Origin: Psilocybe azurescens
Taxonomy: Eukaryota; Basidiomycota; Agaricomycetes; Agaricales; Agrocybaceae
Reading direction: 5' to 3'
DNA length: 64,000 nucleotides
Assembly (NCBI GenBank): GCA_023853785.1
Contig: JAJIRX010000685.1
Span: 98,451 to 162,450, forward strand
Positions 12,426 to 24,592 of the stretch are shown piece by piece. The notes beneath the pieces were generated by a model, which saw only the letters and a program-made list of their open reading frames with translations, searched no databases and had not been told where the DNA came from. A program made the translations under genes and the position numbers. How positions within the stretch are numbered: the first letter of the stretch is position 1; the number at the start of each line of letters is the position of its first letter.

Positions 12426-15400
12426 ATGGAGCTCTATATGTCCAACCTCGACTGGAACTTTACAAGACAACAAATCACAGAGACGTTAGCAGATATTCTT
12501 CATAGTCCTCTCTTCCAACATCTATCTTCGATACCCATGAACTTCCACGTTCATCTTCACCCAGACAAAAACCGTATACGAAACCATCGTGGCACAGGTG
12601 CTTTAACCTTACCAAATCGTCCCATTGGCGATCACTTCATGGACTTATACGGATCAGAGCGACCTCGAAAACCGCTTGTCATTGGAAAAAAGCGAATCTC
12701 GTTTTCAATCAGTCGCCAAACTCCCAGTGGTAGACCGGATGTTGTAGAGAGAATCACCCTTCAACGTTATATAGATCCATGGATCGAAGCCGAGCGGGAG
12801 AGACGGGTTGCCCATCTCGATTCAAGTAGCATACCCGTGCAGACCATTCAGTTCGGGTGGGAGTGTCGAGATTACGTCTTCTCCATCGAGTGCGAGGAAC
12901 AATGCGATGGCCGAACGAAGCTTGCTTTTAGCGCCGAGAGAAGAGAAATACGAATAAATATTCAATATGCCGACGCGAATGAGTATTTCATTGCCCTACC
13001 TTATTCTCACATCGATGCCATGACTATACAGTATTACCTTCGTCAGGAGGCTGCCATTGTGTTTATGCTCAACACTCCCCCAACGTACGAGTGTCATGAA
13101 CCTCCTTCCAAACTTCGGCGAAGGCTCTCGTATCTCCCGATCCTTGGACACGACCGAGTAGCCCCATATACATCACTGGCTATCCGTATAATCTGCCCTT
13201 CCCCACAAAATCTTCAAGAATTTTCGCCGTCTCTGCATGACTGCTCAATTGCATAAAATGGATGATTATGAATATCCCGTCGCACGGAGAGATATATTTT
13301 CGCCCTCCGCAATGGACAGTCTTCAAAGGCATCTCAGGCGACTCAATTGGCAAGTCGCCTTCCAGATAGAATCACTTATCCGGAACATGGTGGTTGATGT
13401 CAAAGAAATTCTTGAGCTCATACCCTTGATTGAACACATGGTCGATACTGAAGGCAAAGTCTTTGCCTCTGCAGTGCTACGCAAATTCGCAACCAAGGCT
13501 AATGCGATGTTTGTGGATGAAGAAGACCCTGCTCAAACTACTATCCGCCAGTGCTTCATCAATACCCATGAGGAAGTCAGGAAACTCACAGACATCAATA
13601 CCTTGAAGCCGACAGATGGCAGCATCTGCGATGCATTCCACGTCAAAATATCTCCCACCACGATGTTCTTGGAGGGACCATTTCCCGAACGATCAAATCG
13701 AGTTCTTCGTGCGTATGAAACCAAACATCACGAGTCTTTCCTGCGAGTCAGCTTCGTGGACGAAGCAAGGATGAGATATCGTTTTGACCGCGAAATAGAT
13801 GGCCCAAAGTTCATTCGTGAACGTGTGGGACCATTTCTTTTGGAAGGCCTGACAATCGCTGGTAGGAAATTTGATTTCTTGGCCTATTCTCAGTCCGCGT
13901 TAAAGGAACACGCCGTCTGGTAAATCTTTTTTTTGTGCCTTGATCATAAGGCAAGTTAATGAATATCCAACGCAGGTTCGTCAAACCATTCAAAGATGCT
14001 ATCCGTGGCTCTGTAAACGCAGATATTATTATCGCAGGATTAGGCAATTTTACGCGTGGATCCGACAGTAACCTTATGTATTGCCCCGCTAGATATGCAG
14101 CACGCCTTTCACAAGCCTTTACTGCCACTGATGCTGTCGAAGTCGAAGTCGAAGAGGTCCTGATCGTTGACGATATATCTACGGCAGATGAGAAATACCA
14201 ATTTACCGATGGCGTTGGTACACTATCCAAGGATTTGGCAATAGAAATATGGTCACAATTGAAAGCCACCAAGCGACGAAAACGAGCTCGCACGTCTCCT
14301 CCAAGCGCGTACCAAATCCGGATGATGGGCTCTAAGGGGATGCTATCCGTGGACCATAAGCTCCGCGGACTGGCCATCTCCCTAAGACACTCTATGGTCA
14401 AATTCGAAGCCCCAAACTCAAACATAATTGAAATCGCCCGTCCCTTCGATCGACCCGGTGCATACTTCCTCAATCGACCTTTGATCATGCTGCTGGAGGG
14501 GCTTGGGGTCCCATATAGCGTTTTCAAGGAGTACCAAGACCGTGCCGTAGACGCAACAAAGAGTGCAGCTCAGTCGCTTGGTCAAGCTTCGAAATTATTT
14601 GAGAGCTACGGTCTTGGCTCCGCTTTCAGAGCCACTTCAGTCATGCTGTCTCTAGAAAAATTAGGCATCTTCAGTCTCCCTGCAAATCCCTTCTATGAAA
14701 AAATGCTGGAATACGCCATCAACCACGTCCTTCGGAGATCTCAAGAACAAAGCTCGTATACCAGTTCCTCATGCTTGGACATTAGTCGGTGTTGCTGATG
14801 TCCATCGTTTCCCTCCAACCGAGAGAAATTTTTGCCTGCATTAAACCCATTAATGGGGGACAATCTACCTGTCAGGCCCTGTACTAATATCTCGTTCACC
14901 AACAATACATCCAGGAGATGTCACAATAGTCCATGCCATAGGGAAACCTCCACTGGGCAGTTGTTTTGCCATTGAACCGCTGGCAAACACCGTTGTGTTT
15001 AGCGTTCTCGGTTGGTGCTATTTCTGTGCTTGTGCAGTCGGTTCATTGATTATCTTACATGCATGTAGGAGACCGCCCTGTCCCAACTTGCCTTGGGGGA
15101 GGCGATTTGGATGGGGATGTATATAACCTGATACCACTGGACAAATTGCCGGAATTTTTACCAGAAAAACTTTGCGAGGCTGCGAGTTATGCCGCGGCGC
15201 AAAGGAAACTATTAAACCACCCCAGTACAATGGCAGATGTTGCAGAATTCGTCATGGAGTATATCAACTCGGATGTGAGAAATTTAATCCCAGTCAATGG
15301 TTCTTGGGACTGACGAAACCTCTTACAATAGGTAGTCGGTATCATTGCCATTAATTGGCTGATTATCGCAGATCAAAGTCCTAATGGAATTTTCGATGAA

Positions 15401-16194
15401 GACTGCCTGATTTGTCTCAACTTCATAGTGATGCCGTTGATTATCCTAAATCGGGACAGCCAGTAGCACAGTCACGAATCCCGAGACTGAAGCGCCGTAT
15501 TAAACCAGACTGGAACGCTCCGGAAACAGTCAACCTTAATACCGGAGATTATTACGAGAGTACTGCGGCAATTGGACGTCTCTTCCGGGCTATCGATCTA
15601 CCGGTCGAACAGCTTAGGCACCAACCGAGTGCAGGACGCAGGAAGAGGACGAAAGCAAAGCAGACTGATGATGGCGTGGAAAACGTACAAAACCTGCTCA
15701 ATGGTTTGGATTTGAACGCTCAGAATCATGTTTTCCAAGTCGTGAAAGAACGTGTTGAAGAGTTCATTGACACACAGAGTGCTTGGGGAGAAGACGCAAT
15801 AGAATGTGTATCGGGGTTGTTTAGCCGATACACTTCTGAACTGCGAGGCATTTGCGCAGCGAACACCCTGTCGCATGCTCGCGGTGCCCAAATTATCGGA
15901 GGAAGAAGCAGTCGTTGGGACAATTGTGCAAAAAGTTCGCAGCCACGAAAACGAGCCGACGCGATGGCCAAATTGAGAGAGAGCACAGATACCCTAGTCC
16001 GGGGTGTGCGAGAGGAGTTGACTGGAGACGATCAAACAGACGATTATGACCACCTTCAATGTGCATGGTTAGCTTGGGAATTAGCAGCTGCCCGTACAAC
16101 AGCCTTCGGCGCTCAGAGTTTTGGTTGGATTGCCCTCGGCGCTATTTTTGAGGCAATTCGAGATATCGAAATGTTGGAAGAAAATCGCTCTTGA
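12426..16194 (+). CDS. RNA-dependent RNA polymerase of the RNAi pathway (QDE-1/RDR family)
   Basis: This cellular RdRP would make double-stranded RNA from aberrant transcripts for Dicer, as in quelling. ATG 12426 gives MELYMSNLDWNF, an N-terminus typical of fungal RDRs. Family blocks follow in order: SNRVLRAYETKH, FLRVSFVDEARM, GRKFDFLAYSQSALKEHAVW joined by an intron (13921-13975) to FVKPFKDAIRG, LMYCPARYAARLSQAFT, YQFTDGVGTLSKDL, MGSKGMLSVDH, and the catalytic loop GGGDLDGDVYNL with the three aspartates of DxDGD intact. The C-terminal helical region ends at TGA 16192. Introns also occur near 15010-15067 and 15275-15332. Five one-base frame breaks are needed: at 13221 (T4), 14734 (GG), 14811 (CCC), about 14866, and 15411 (TTT). 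All catalytic residues survive, and neighbouring essential genes carry similar breaks, so I favour sequencing error, but a decaying gene cannot be excluded. Confidence 0.9.
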
Positions 16195-16288
16195 TCTAGT
16201 TTCGAACGCTGAATGACAACAGTTACTACAAAAACCGACAAATGTATTAATCCTAGCTCGCTACCAATTTTTTCATCTGTATAATGCA

Positions 16289-16895
16289 TTATGCCTGATT
16301 TCGTAAGACTGTTGACCATTAGTAAGCAAAACTGGACAAGGATCGATAATAAAACTCACTCAAGATCACAGAATCACCTCTGACATACGCAGGGCTTGTG
16401 AGAAACGCGAGAAATGGTGGTAAGAAGGTTTGGCATTTACCTGAGGAACATTTTGCTGATGAAACGATCTTTGTTGACTGGCTTCTTATTTTTTCCTTTG
16501 GGGATTTCTGTCCACATCTACACACGCTTTAGTCGCAATATTACTGGCAATGAACGAGGTTATACACACTTCCTTCACGTTTTCAAGAACCTACATGATG
16601 ATGATTAGTATGCAAATTACAGAAGACACCGGGGGATAAAGCCAACCATATTGCTATGTCTGTCGAACGCTTTCACGCGAGCAAGCAGTTTCTTGTTGTT
16701 TCGGAGGGAGATAAGGACTTGGGCATGGTTTCTTACCGCCTGTTGCAAGACAGACAAGGGCCCTTGAGAGATTTCGTGTTCTTCGAGTTGGCGCAACTGG
16801 GCTTCATCCAACTCGGACTTGGGAACATGCACATATTGACTAAAAAAGGTCAGCCCCGTATTTAATACATAAAAGACTTGAGACACCAGCCTCAT
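16289..16895 (-). CDS. SMD2: small nuclear ribonucleoprotein Sm D2
   Basis: A core Sm protein of the spliceosomal snRNPs; it forms part of the heptameric ring around U1, U2, U4 and U5 RNA in the nucleus. The translation gives [25 protein letters not shown], then the Sm1 motif [19 protein letters not shown] and, after introns, [30 protein letters not shown] and ILRNQA before TAA at 16289-16291. This is full length for the family (about 110 residues) without frame breaks. The first exon appears to be ATGAG at 16895-16891; joining it to the next exon gives the expected MSQY but uses a GC donor (GCTGGT) and a 51-nt intron. The gene is divergent from pescadillo with about 170 bp between start codons. 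Confidence 0.93.
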
Positions 16896-17067
16896 GATGT
16901 TAGAATATGGGGTCTACCAAGGTTGGACACTGGGGACGCGAATTATATCAACTGGGGCATGCAAGGCATGTAATTGGAAACAAAGCCAGTGCCAAACAAA
17001 AACTTTCGATCGACCAATTGCAAGGGCTCAAGAAAAAGTAACATTCTCTTGTTATACCTCTACAATA

Positions 17068-19127
17068 ATGGGTCGTCTACGAGTAAAAGGAAAGGCTGGC
17101 GCAGCAAAGAACTACACTACAAGAAGTGCCGCCGTCAAAAAACTCCAGTGCTCTCTCGCAGACTTCCGTCGGCTCTGCATTTTGAAGGGTATGTTTATTA
17201 CATTCTGTTAATTAGACCCAACGTCTAACATATATTAGGAATATTCCCTCGGGAACCACGCAGCAGAAAGAAGGCCAACAAGGGCTCTTCTGCGCCTACT
17301 TCCTTCTATTACACGAAAGATATCGCATATCTCGCCCATGAACCTATCCTCAAGAAACTACGAGAACATAAAGCATTTGCCAAGAAGCTTTCTCGTGCAC
17401 TAGGTCGAGGGGAATGGAGCAGCGCCAAAAGTCTGGAAGAAAACAAGCCTGTGTATCGTCTCGATCACATCATCAAGGAACGGTACGTCAGTCTTGTTTA
17501 ATAGAATGAATTTTACTAACTTCTGCGACTTTTCTACTAGTTATCCCACATTCATTGACGCCATAAGAGATATCGACGATGCATTGTGCATGGTCTTCTT
17601 ATTTGCCTCTCTTCCATCGAATTCCCGCCTTCCTTCTGAACTCGTGGAAAACTGTGCGAGACTCGCAGCCGAGTGGCAGTTATATGTCATGCATTCCAAG
17701 TCTCTCAGAAAAGTCTTTTTATCTATAAAAGGTGTCTACTATCAGGCAGAGATTATGGATCAGACTGTCACATGGCTTGTCCCATATCTTTTACACAAAA
17801 TGTGAGTACTCTTGTCTCTTACTCTGTCCATATCCCCATCTAATAACCTGTGAAGGTCCCTGCCGACGTTGATATCCGCGTCATGCTCACCTTCTTGGAA
17901 CTGTACCAAACGCTCTTAAGTTTTGTCTTTTTCAAGCTTTATACCAGACTCTGGATTGGTATATCCACCTCCTTTGGATGCCAAAAAGATGAAGATGGAG
18001 CTGGTGTCGATGCTTTTGATCTTCAGGACAACACACGGCAGTCTACCAATAAAATGACCAAAGTAACCGAGGTGGATGGCCGTCAAATAACCAGTAAAGT
18101 TGTGCGACAGACAATCAAATCTATTGCCTCCGACGCCAATGCCGATGCTGCAGACGTGGATATGTCAAATCCTGAATCACTAGAAGCAGATGTAGAGGAA
18201 GAAGAATTTGTCCCCGTGCCTCAGCAACCGACAAAACAGTTACCGCCGCTCTTCCTACGCTTCAAACACTCTCAACTTTACCCCAAACATTATCAACCGG
18301 TCTTTTCTCTCCATATACATTTTTCCTTTCTCGAGAAACACCCCGCCCTATTTTTGAGTTCGTTGTTCGTTCCTTTGGGGGTCGCATTGGCTGGCCTTCG
18401 TCTTCCGGAAGTGGATCACCGTATGATGAAACCGACCCAAGCATTACTCATATCATCATTGACCGACCTCTTGTAGAGAAAGAGGAAACCACTGAACAGC
18501 GCGAACTTCGCCTGCGACGGAAAGTTTGTGCAACCTCAATGGATCATAGACTGTATTAACGCAGGAAAAATTCTGCTTGAGGATACTTATGCCCAAGGCA
18601 AACCCTTGCCTCCCCATCTCAGTCCGTTCGGCGAATACGAAGGTGCCTACATCCCATCAGCTGATTCTGCCAACGTGGAAGCAATGGAAGACGAGGAGGA
18701 GGAGGAAGACAACGAAATGATTGCTGACGACGAAGATGACAAAACTCGTGACATTCTAGAAGCTGTCACTGCTGCTGCAAGTGAAGAAACGTCACTAAGA
18801 GCTGCAGAACTAGCCGCGGAAGCTGCTGGTGTCGACTTCGGTGCTTTCGAGGCGACAGTCAAGAAGGCCAACAAGAGCCAGAGCAAAAGATCAAAGAATG
18901 ATCCGATTGAAGAAGCCGAACAAGATATGAACAAGATGATGATGAGCAACAAGCAGAAGGAAGCTATACGAGAAGATGAAATATAGCAACCAGAAAAAGG
19001 AGGCCGAGGTATGCGAAGTACCGGAAAAGTATTACATTATACTGAACTCCTCCTTTTCTAGCGGAACGATCTGGAGAGCAAGAAGAAGGAGCTCACCAAG
19101 CAGAAACGGAAAGAAGGACGCGCCTGA
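17068..19127 (+). CDS. NOP7: pescadillo homolog, 60S ribosome biogenesis factor NOP7
   Basis: Nucleolar protein of the PeBoW complex (NOP7, ERB1, YTM1) needed for 27S pre-rRNA processing. It begins [19 protein letters not shown] and continues RRLCILKG with the N-terminal pescadillo domain ([56 protein letters not shown]). After an intron come [17 protein letters not shown] and an acidic stretch, then a BRCT domain ending [14 protein letters not shown], and a C-terminal charged tail ending KQKRKEGRA before TGA 19125. Six one-base corrections are needed, at about 17789 (T4), 17951 (CTCT), 17983 (A5), 18240 (TT), 18521 (AAA) and 18959 (GG). The gene is essential in yeast and the protein is intact on each side, so these look like sequence errors. 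Convergent and divergent neighbours are unrelated. Confidence 0.92.
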
Positions 19128-19451
19128 CCAGTCTGAACACAGACGTAGTAAAAGTAGGATATATTATACATTTTTCCAAGTTGTTTGTAAGATTGTACGT
19201 ACAAGACCCTCAAGAGGTGTGTCACTCTGTGTGTGTGAAATTTCGGGTCACGTTTATCGGTGCGGTCAGCGGCCAGTGCGGCATCCGAGTTGAGTAATGT
19301 AATGGGACAAGAAAAGAACAACAGTACATATGTAGTACGACTTCGGTCATTATTTCTCCATACCCATATCTGCCTTTTAGTTCTCTTCACCGATGATCTC
19401 CGGTCTTCATGCGCGCGATATCTAATTCGCACTATTTCATTTAACCCGTTA

Positions 19452-22400
19452 ATGACACCTCCATCGTCATCAGTACGCCCCTTTCTGATCCCAGTGGAAT
19501 CTCACATGTCTTCACCTAAAGCATCCAATGTTTCTGACGCTCACGATACAACCTCCAATTCACCACCGCCGTACTCCCAGAGCTCTCGCTCACCATTGTT
19601 ACTTGCCGAGATGACAACGACGCGGACCGAAACTGTGACGACCACAACTACCGAAACAACAACCCATCTCTTCTCTTTACCTTACTGGAAAAAGCGAAAT
19701 GGAGCACAGTCTTCAGCGTCGCAACGGAGCAGTATAGACAATCTTTCGTCATCTATCGCATCCAAGGCACCAACCTACCCACCATTCATAGATAAAGCGT
19801 TACCGCCAACCCCACTAGAATCTCCCGACACATTTTTTTGCTACAGGTGGAAGTTGCAACAGTCGCGCATCAAGCGTACTTCCTCCTCCCATATATCGTT
19901 CAGACGGTGCGCTACCTCAGTCTCGGAAACTCAGCACTGGTACCCAGGCTGCTGCTGCTTTGGCTCACGCAGCGTTGGGTATAGGCCTACCCCACGTAGG
20001 TTTACCTCATTCATCGGCCTCCTTCCCTCGTCCCGAGGCAAGCACTATTCCCTTTGGGTCCCCGCCTCTCCTTCTTCTCCATCCCCGGGTATTCGAAGAT
20101 CTAAAAGTTCTCACCGCATATTATCGAGGCGTGTTTCTGAAACCCAAGAAAACGTCAATGAACAACCGCGAACCGAACGTAGACAGCGAGGTCTTTCATT
20201 CAGCTCTACTTCTTTCCTCAACATCGGCAGTTCCGATGCCAGGGAAAGGGGAAAGACACAGAGCCGACTTCTGCTACTGCGGATTCTTACAAACAGGCTT
20301 CGAAACCTCTTACTCGCAAATCATCCTTTTGGAATAGAAGGAAAGGAACGGAGCCAGTGGAATCTATGAGTCCAGTGCAAGATAATTCCGTTGTATTGCT
20401 CCCTCCGCTTCCTCCAGTGCATCATGTTTCGCCCTTCGATATTCATGATTTCCCAGATGCCTCTTTAACTTCGCCTTTAAATGATCCCTCACTCAATTCA
20501 AATGACACTAATAGGAAACATGCAGAAAGCGTCCGTCCTTTGCATCCCAATGTTTCTTCACCAGAAATTTATGATGTGTCTATATCATCAAGGTCTTGGC
20601 CAGTTTCTCAGCAAACAATACCCTCCAACGGGTTGACCGAATCCTTGCAGTCGAATGGTAATCCGGCCTCTCACTCAAGACCCAGGAGGCAAACAAGTAC
20701 CCCGTTTCTTCACAGATTATCTCTGGGTGTATTCTCGTCTGGTGAATCTTCTCCGCCCTCTGGCCCAACTGCTATTATCCATCCTCAGTCAGCGACAACA
20801 TTTTATGCCCCGACAACTCTGGTTCCCCGCAGACAGGAGACACCCATTCCCAGACCACTTGGTGGCGAAGAAGAGTCTCCCGAGTTATATCTATCACGCT
20901 TGAAAGATGCTGTCAGCAAATCAGAAGTCGCTGGAATCCTGGCCTCAAGGTAGTTTCCAGTCAGCTATCACTTTCCTTGATTACTGAATATTGATAGCTC
21001 TGATCCTTTTCACGCTCGCGCCCTTCGAGAATATGTCAATCAATTTGACTTTTTGGATATACCTCTTGACGTTGCTCTTCGAAAATTACTCATGGAAGTT
21101 GGACTTCCGCGAGAAACACAACAGATCGACAGAGTGATGGAAGCGTTTGCTTTTCGATATATGCAGTGTAACAGTGATATCTTTATTTCTGAGGGTATGC
21201 TGTATTTGACTATTATACGTGGCTGGGTATATTCAACAAACTTTACAGACCACCCATATATATTGGCGTTCAGCTTGATCATGCTGCACACAGATGCATT
21301 CAATCCTTCGAACAAACGCAAAATGACGAAGCCCGATTATATCAAAAACACCGAACTTCCTGGCATTCCAACAGAAGTTTTAGATGTAAGGTCCATTTCA
21401 TCTCGCAGTGGCCATAAATAACTTTGTTTCCAGTGCTTTTTGATAACATTGTGTTTGCTCCCTTCATATTTATTGAGGATCCCGTTGACTTTAATGGCCA
21501 AACCGGTTTACTTCCCGACGTTACGCGTCCTTTGCCGCTCAGCACGCCCTCCTCGGCGGTGTCTGTTAATGGCCCTAGCTCATTCAAAATGGGCAATCGG
21601 GTTGATCCTTATTATTTGATTACGAATGTATGTATTTATCCATGTTATATGGGTTGACCTCACATCTCGTTTAGAATCTGCTCGAACCATTAAGGGTTGA
21701 TGTTAACTCTATGGTGCCGTTGGAAAACCCTTTCACCTATGAAGGAACAAATGGTCCATGGGACGAACAGCAGCTACACCAAGCATTTGTTAACGCCAAC
21801 GTTATAGAGATCGAGGCCCCCACAGCCAATAGAACAGTGTCATTATTTACCCGGAGTCCCATTCTGAAGTCGACGTCCATGGTCTCGAGTAGTACCGGAG
21901 AGTCCTGTGACCCTACACAAACCGAAAGGCGATACGTGGAATTTGAAAATCACAAAAGTGGGTGTACTCAACAGGAAAGATGATGTGACGGGAGGCGGTA
22001 GGAAATCTTCAAATCGAAAATGGAAGACTTGGACGGTCATCTTGACCGGATCACAACTGCTTTTATTTCGTGACCTTGCTTGGGCTACGGCCTTATCGCA
22101 GTCTTGCGAATCCTCTTCGGAGCAGGTCATAACTCCTCCAAGTTCGGTATTCAGACCCGATGAATCTTTCTCGGTCAAGGATGCAATTGCTGTTTATGAC
22201 CAAACATATACGAAGGTATGGTTTTCCTTACTGACTTCTGCAGTAAACTGAGCGTAACGTGGACTAGCATGAATATGTGATGCGATTTGTCTTACCAGAT
22301 GGTCGCCAGATTCTTCTCCAAGCATCTGACGCAAAAGACCTCAACGAGTGGATATCCAGGATTAATTATGCCAGTACCTTCAAGACCGCTGGAGTGCGAA

Positions 22401-23620
22401 TGCGCCCGCTGGGATTATCTAGCGAAGATGCGCTCCTGACAGGCGTCGCAGCGGCAACATCTCACCTTCATGACATGCAAAAACACCCCAATATCTCTCG
22501 CGCTCGTTCTTGGGACTCTAACGCGCCGCGCGACCTTATGGAAATGCTGTCAGGACCTCCCCCTGATCGAAATACGCTCAAGCGGAGAGTTACTATGGTC
22601 AATGGAAGTGCCGACTTCGATCTTGACGTCCCTGTTTCCCCTGAAATTGAAGGAGCAGAACAATTTAAGGCTACATTCGACCGAGTGAAAGCAGATTTAG
22701 CTGCGGCATCTTGGCCATCGGACCATGAAACCTGGTTGCCAGAAGAAGACGAAGCTAACAACGTATACGAATCTCCGATTGAATCTCCTGCGTCACTCGA
22801 CAGCTCCAATTCTCGCCTTCCTTCGCGTTCTCAGATAATTCAATCCAAAATACGCGAACTTGATTCGAAAATTGCAGCATCTCAACCTCAGCTTGATTCC
22901 GACGTACGTTTCATTCGAAATATTGCTATCCTTACGCCATTTCAAAAATCTACTCGTACAAGACTTGCCGCGTCAGTGCAAGGTGTGGCCAAGCGTATTA
23001 CCCAACTTCGCTTGGAAATGGAAAAGTTGAAGTGTCATCGTGCTGTACTTCGTTGTGATCTTTCTTCGGAAGGGCGTTCATGGAATTACTCGAAGCAAGT
23101 CGCTTTACGAGTGGCCAAGAAGACCCTTCAAACTCGGCGTGCTCAAAAGGTTCCAACAATGACACTTGAGTTGCCCGACAGCCCAACATTGTCAACAGAG
23201 GACTCGTTACGGTTTTCGCCTCCAGTCTCTCAAAAACTAGATTCGTCCCCCTCCGATTCTTTCCATTCAGCTGTTGAGTCAGGTTTCGGATGGCCATCGT
23301 CTGAAGATCTTAATTTCCTTGCCACCAAAAACGACCCATCAAGACCAGACCTCTCTCGGTCAAGCTCATCTTTTCCGAAAGAATGGACGAACAAGGGAAA
23401 CCGTCAAAGATCGTCATCTCTGTCCTCGAATTCCAACCATATGTCCTCTAATCATGGCCACGAGGTTACCGGTCGCATTTCGTCTGATACTCAAGAATGC
23501 GCCGAAGATGACCTAGCAGAGGAGTGGAACCGTACGAGATGCGCTCAACGCGTCTCTCTCATTCATGTACCGTCCAACATCATGATCACGACCAGACTAA
23601 AGAACTCATCAGGCTCTTAA
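19452..23620 (+). CDS. Sec7-domain and PH-domain Arf guanine nucleotide exchange factor
   Basis: An Arf GEF that would load GTP onto Arf-type GTPases at a membrane bound through its PH domain, in the general class of fungal Syt1/Yel1 or EFA6 proteins. A long S/T/P-rich disordered region precedes the Sec7 domain, which includes LREYVNQFDFLDIPLDVALR, LPRETQQIDRVMEAFAFRY with the catalytic glutamate, and ILAFSLIMLHTDAFNP. A PH domain follows (WNLKITKVGVLNRKDD, WKTWTVILTGSQLLLFRDL, DAKDLNEWISRINYA), then a coiled-coil-like stretch and a disordered tail ending at TAA 23618. Introns lie near 20950, 21194, 21388, 21628 and 22216. Frame breaks are needed near 19833 (T7), 20067, 20246, 21435 (T5) and 21902. 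ATG 19452 (MTPPSSS) is the chosen start because upstream sequence is not family-like. Exact Arf target is unknown. Confidence 0.85.
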
Positions 23621-23827
23621 TACATTAATATTCTCCCCGAAGACTGACATTACTAAGACCTTAATTTATTCTTAATTGTTTATATAGCAGGGACATTGGA
23701 TATCGTAGCCTACGTACTTTCTTGTTTATTTGAAACATGTCATTATTTGTAGAAATAAAACACTTTTCGCCTTCAACCATGCGTGTTCTATCCTGAGATC
23801 GGTAATAATGATGATTACTCGTGAATA

Positions 23828-24457
23828 CTATTTCCGCATGAGTAGATAGACGGGGTCTCCGAGTACGATGCTGGTCATATGCCGAGATGAACCAGTCAAG
23901 GACATTAGCAGTCCTCCAAAAGAGATATATGCAGTCCTAAATAGAATCAGATTTTTAAAGTCCTGGATGGAAGATAAGACAGCCTACACAATTTCTCCAG
24001 ACTCTGAGTCGAATTTGTAGATCTTGGGTATATTCAGCCAATGTACAACCAAGAGGGATAAGTCATGAAACGCACCTTTCCGTACATCACGTAGTCGTAC
24101 TCGTCCTCAAGACCTCTGCTACCTTTGCCATCTGGTCTCCAAACATCGCGTTCAGTGTCGTCGTCGGCAGCACCGTCAGTCTTGGATGGGCCTCCTCTAG
24201 CGAGAGATGAAGCCAAAGCCAGGGCGAAGTTTTGATCCTTTGCGGGGAAATAACTCGACGTTGTAGTCCAACGTCAAGTCCATATCATAGTTTTTGAGTG
24301 GGCATACAACCTAGAAACTAGGCGCTGTGTAAAGAGCAGGTCATAGTAGAAATGAAGCAGGGAGAGCCGGACCTCTGTCAAACTTCTTTCCCTCCTTGTC
24401 GATAGCACTGATAGTGAATATGTCGTCAAACACAATGCTTGATACCGCAGCCGCCAT
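23828..24457 (-). CDS. RPB8: RNA polymerase I/II/III shared subunit RPB8 (RPABC3)
   Basis: Shared small subunit of all three nuclear RNA polymerases, an OB-fold protein. The start at 24457 gives MAAAVSSIVFDDIFTISAID, then KEGKKFDR, and after an intron VSRLYAHS and YDMDLTLDYNVELFP. Next are FALALASSLARGG, an acidic loop, WRPDGKGSRGLEDEYDYVMYG, and after further introns ISFGGLLMSLTGSSRHM and GDPVYLLMRK before TAG at 23828-23830. This is about the normal length of 145-150 residues. Two one-base corrections are required, at a T5 run near 24290 and a G4 run near 24243, both homopolymers. It is divergent from the hydrolase-like gene, 135 bp between start codons, and convergent with the Sec7-PH gene. 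Confidence 0.92.
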
Positions 24458-24592
24458 AGTGGTTGGAAGTTTGAATGAGATACATACATACTTGCAAACA
24501 AAATGATCTAGTCAAGGGAACCCGGCCCGGACATATAAATACACTCAGTGTCACTGGGCTCTCAGCTGAGCTACTACGACCCTTTGACTACG

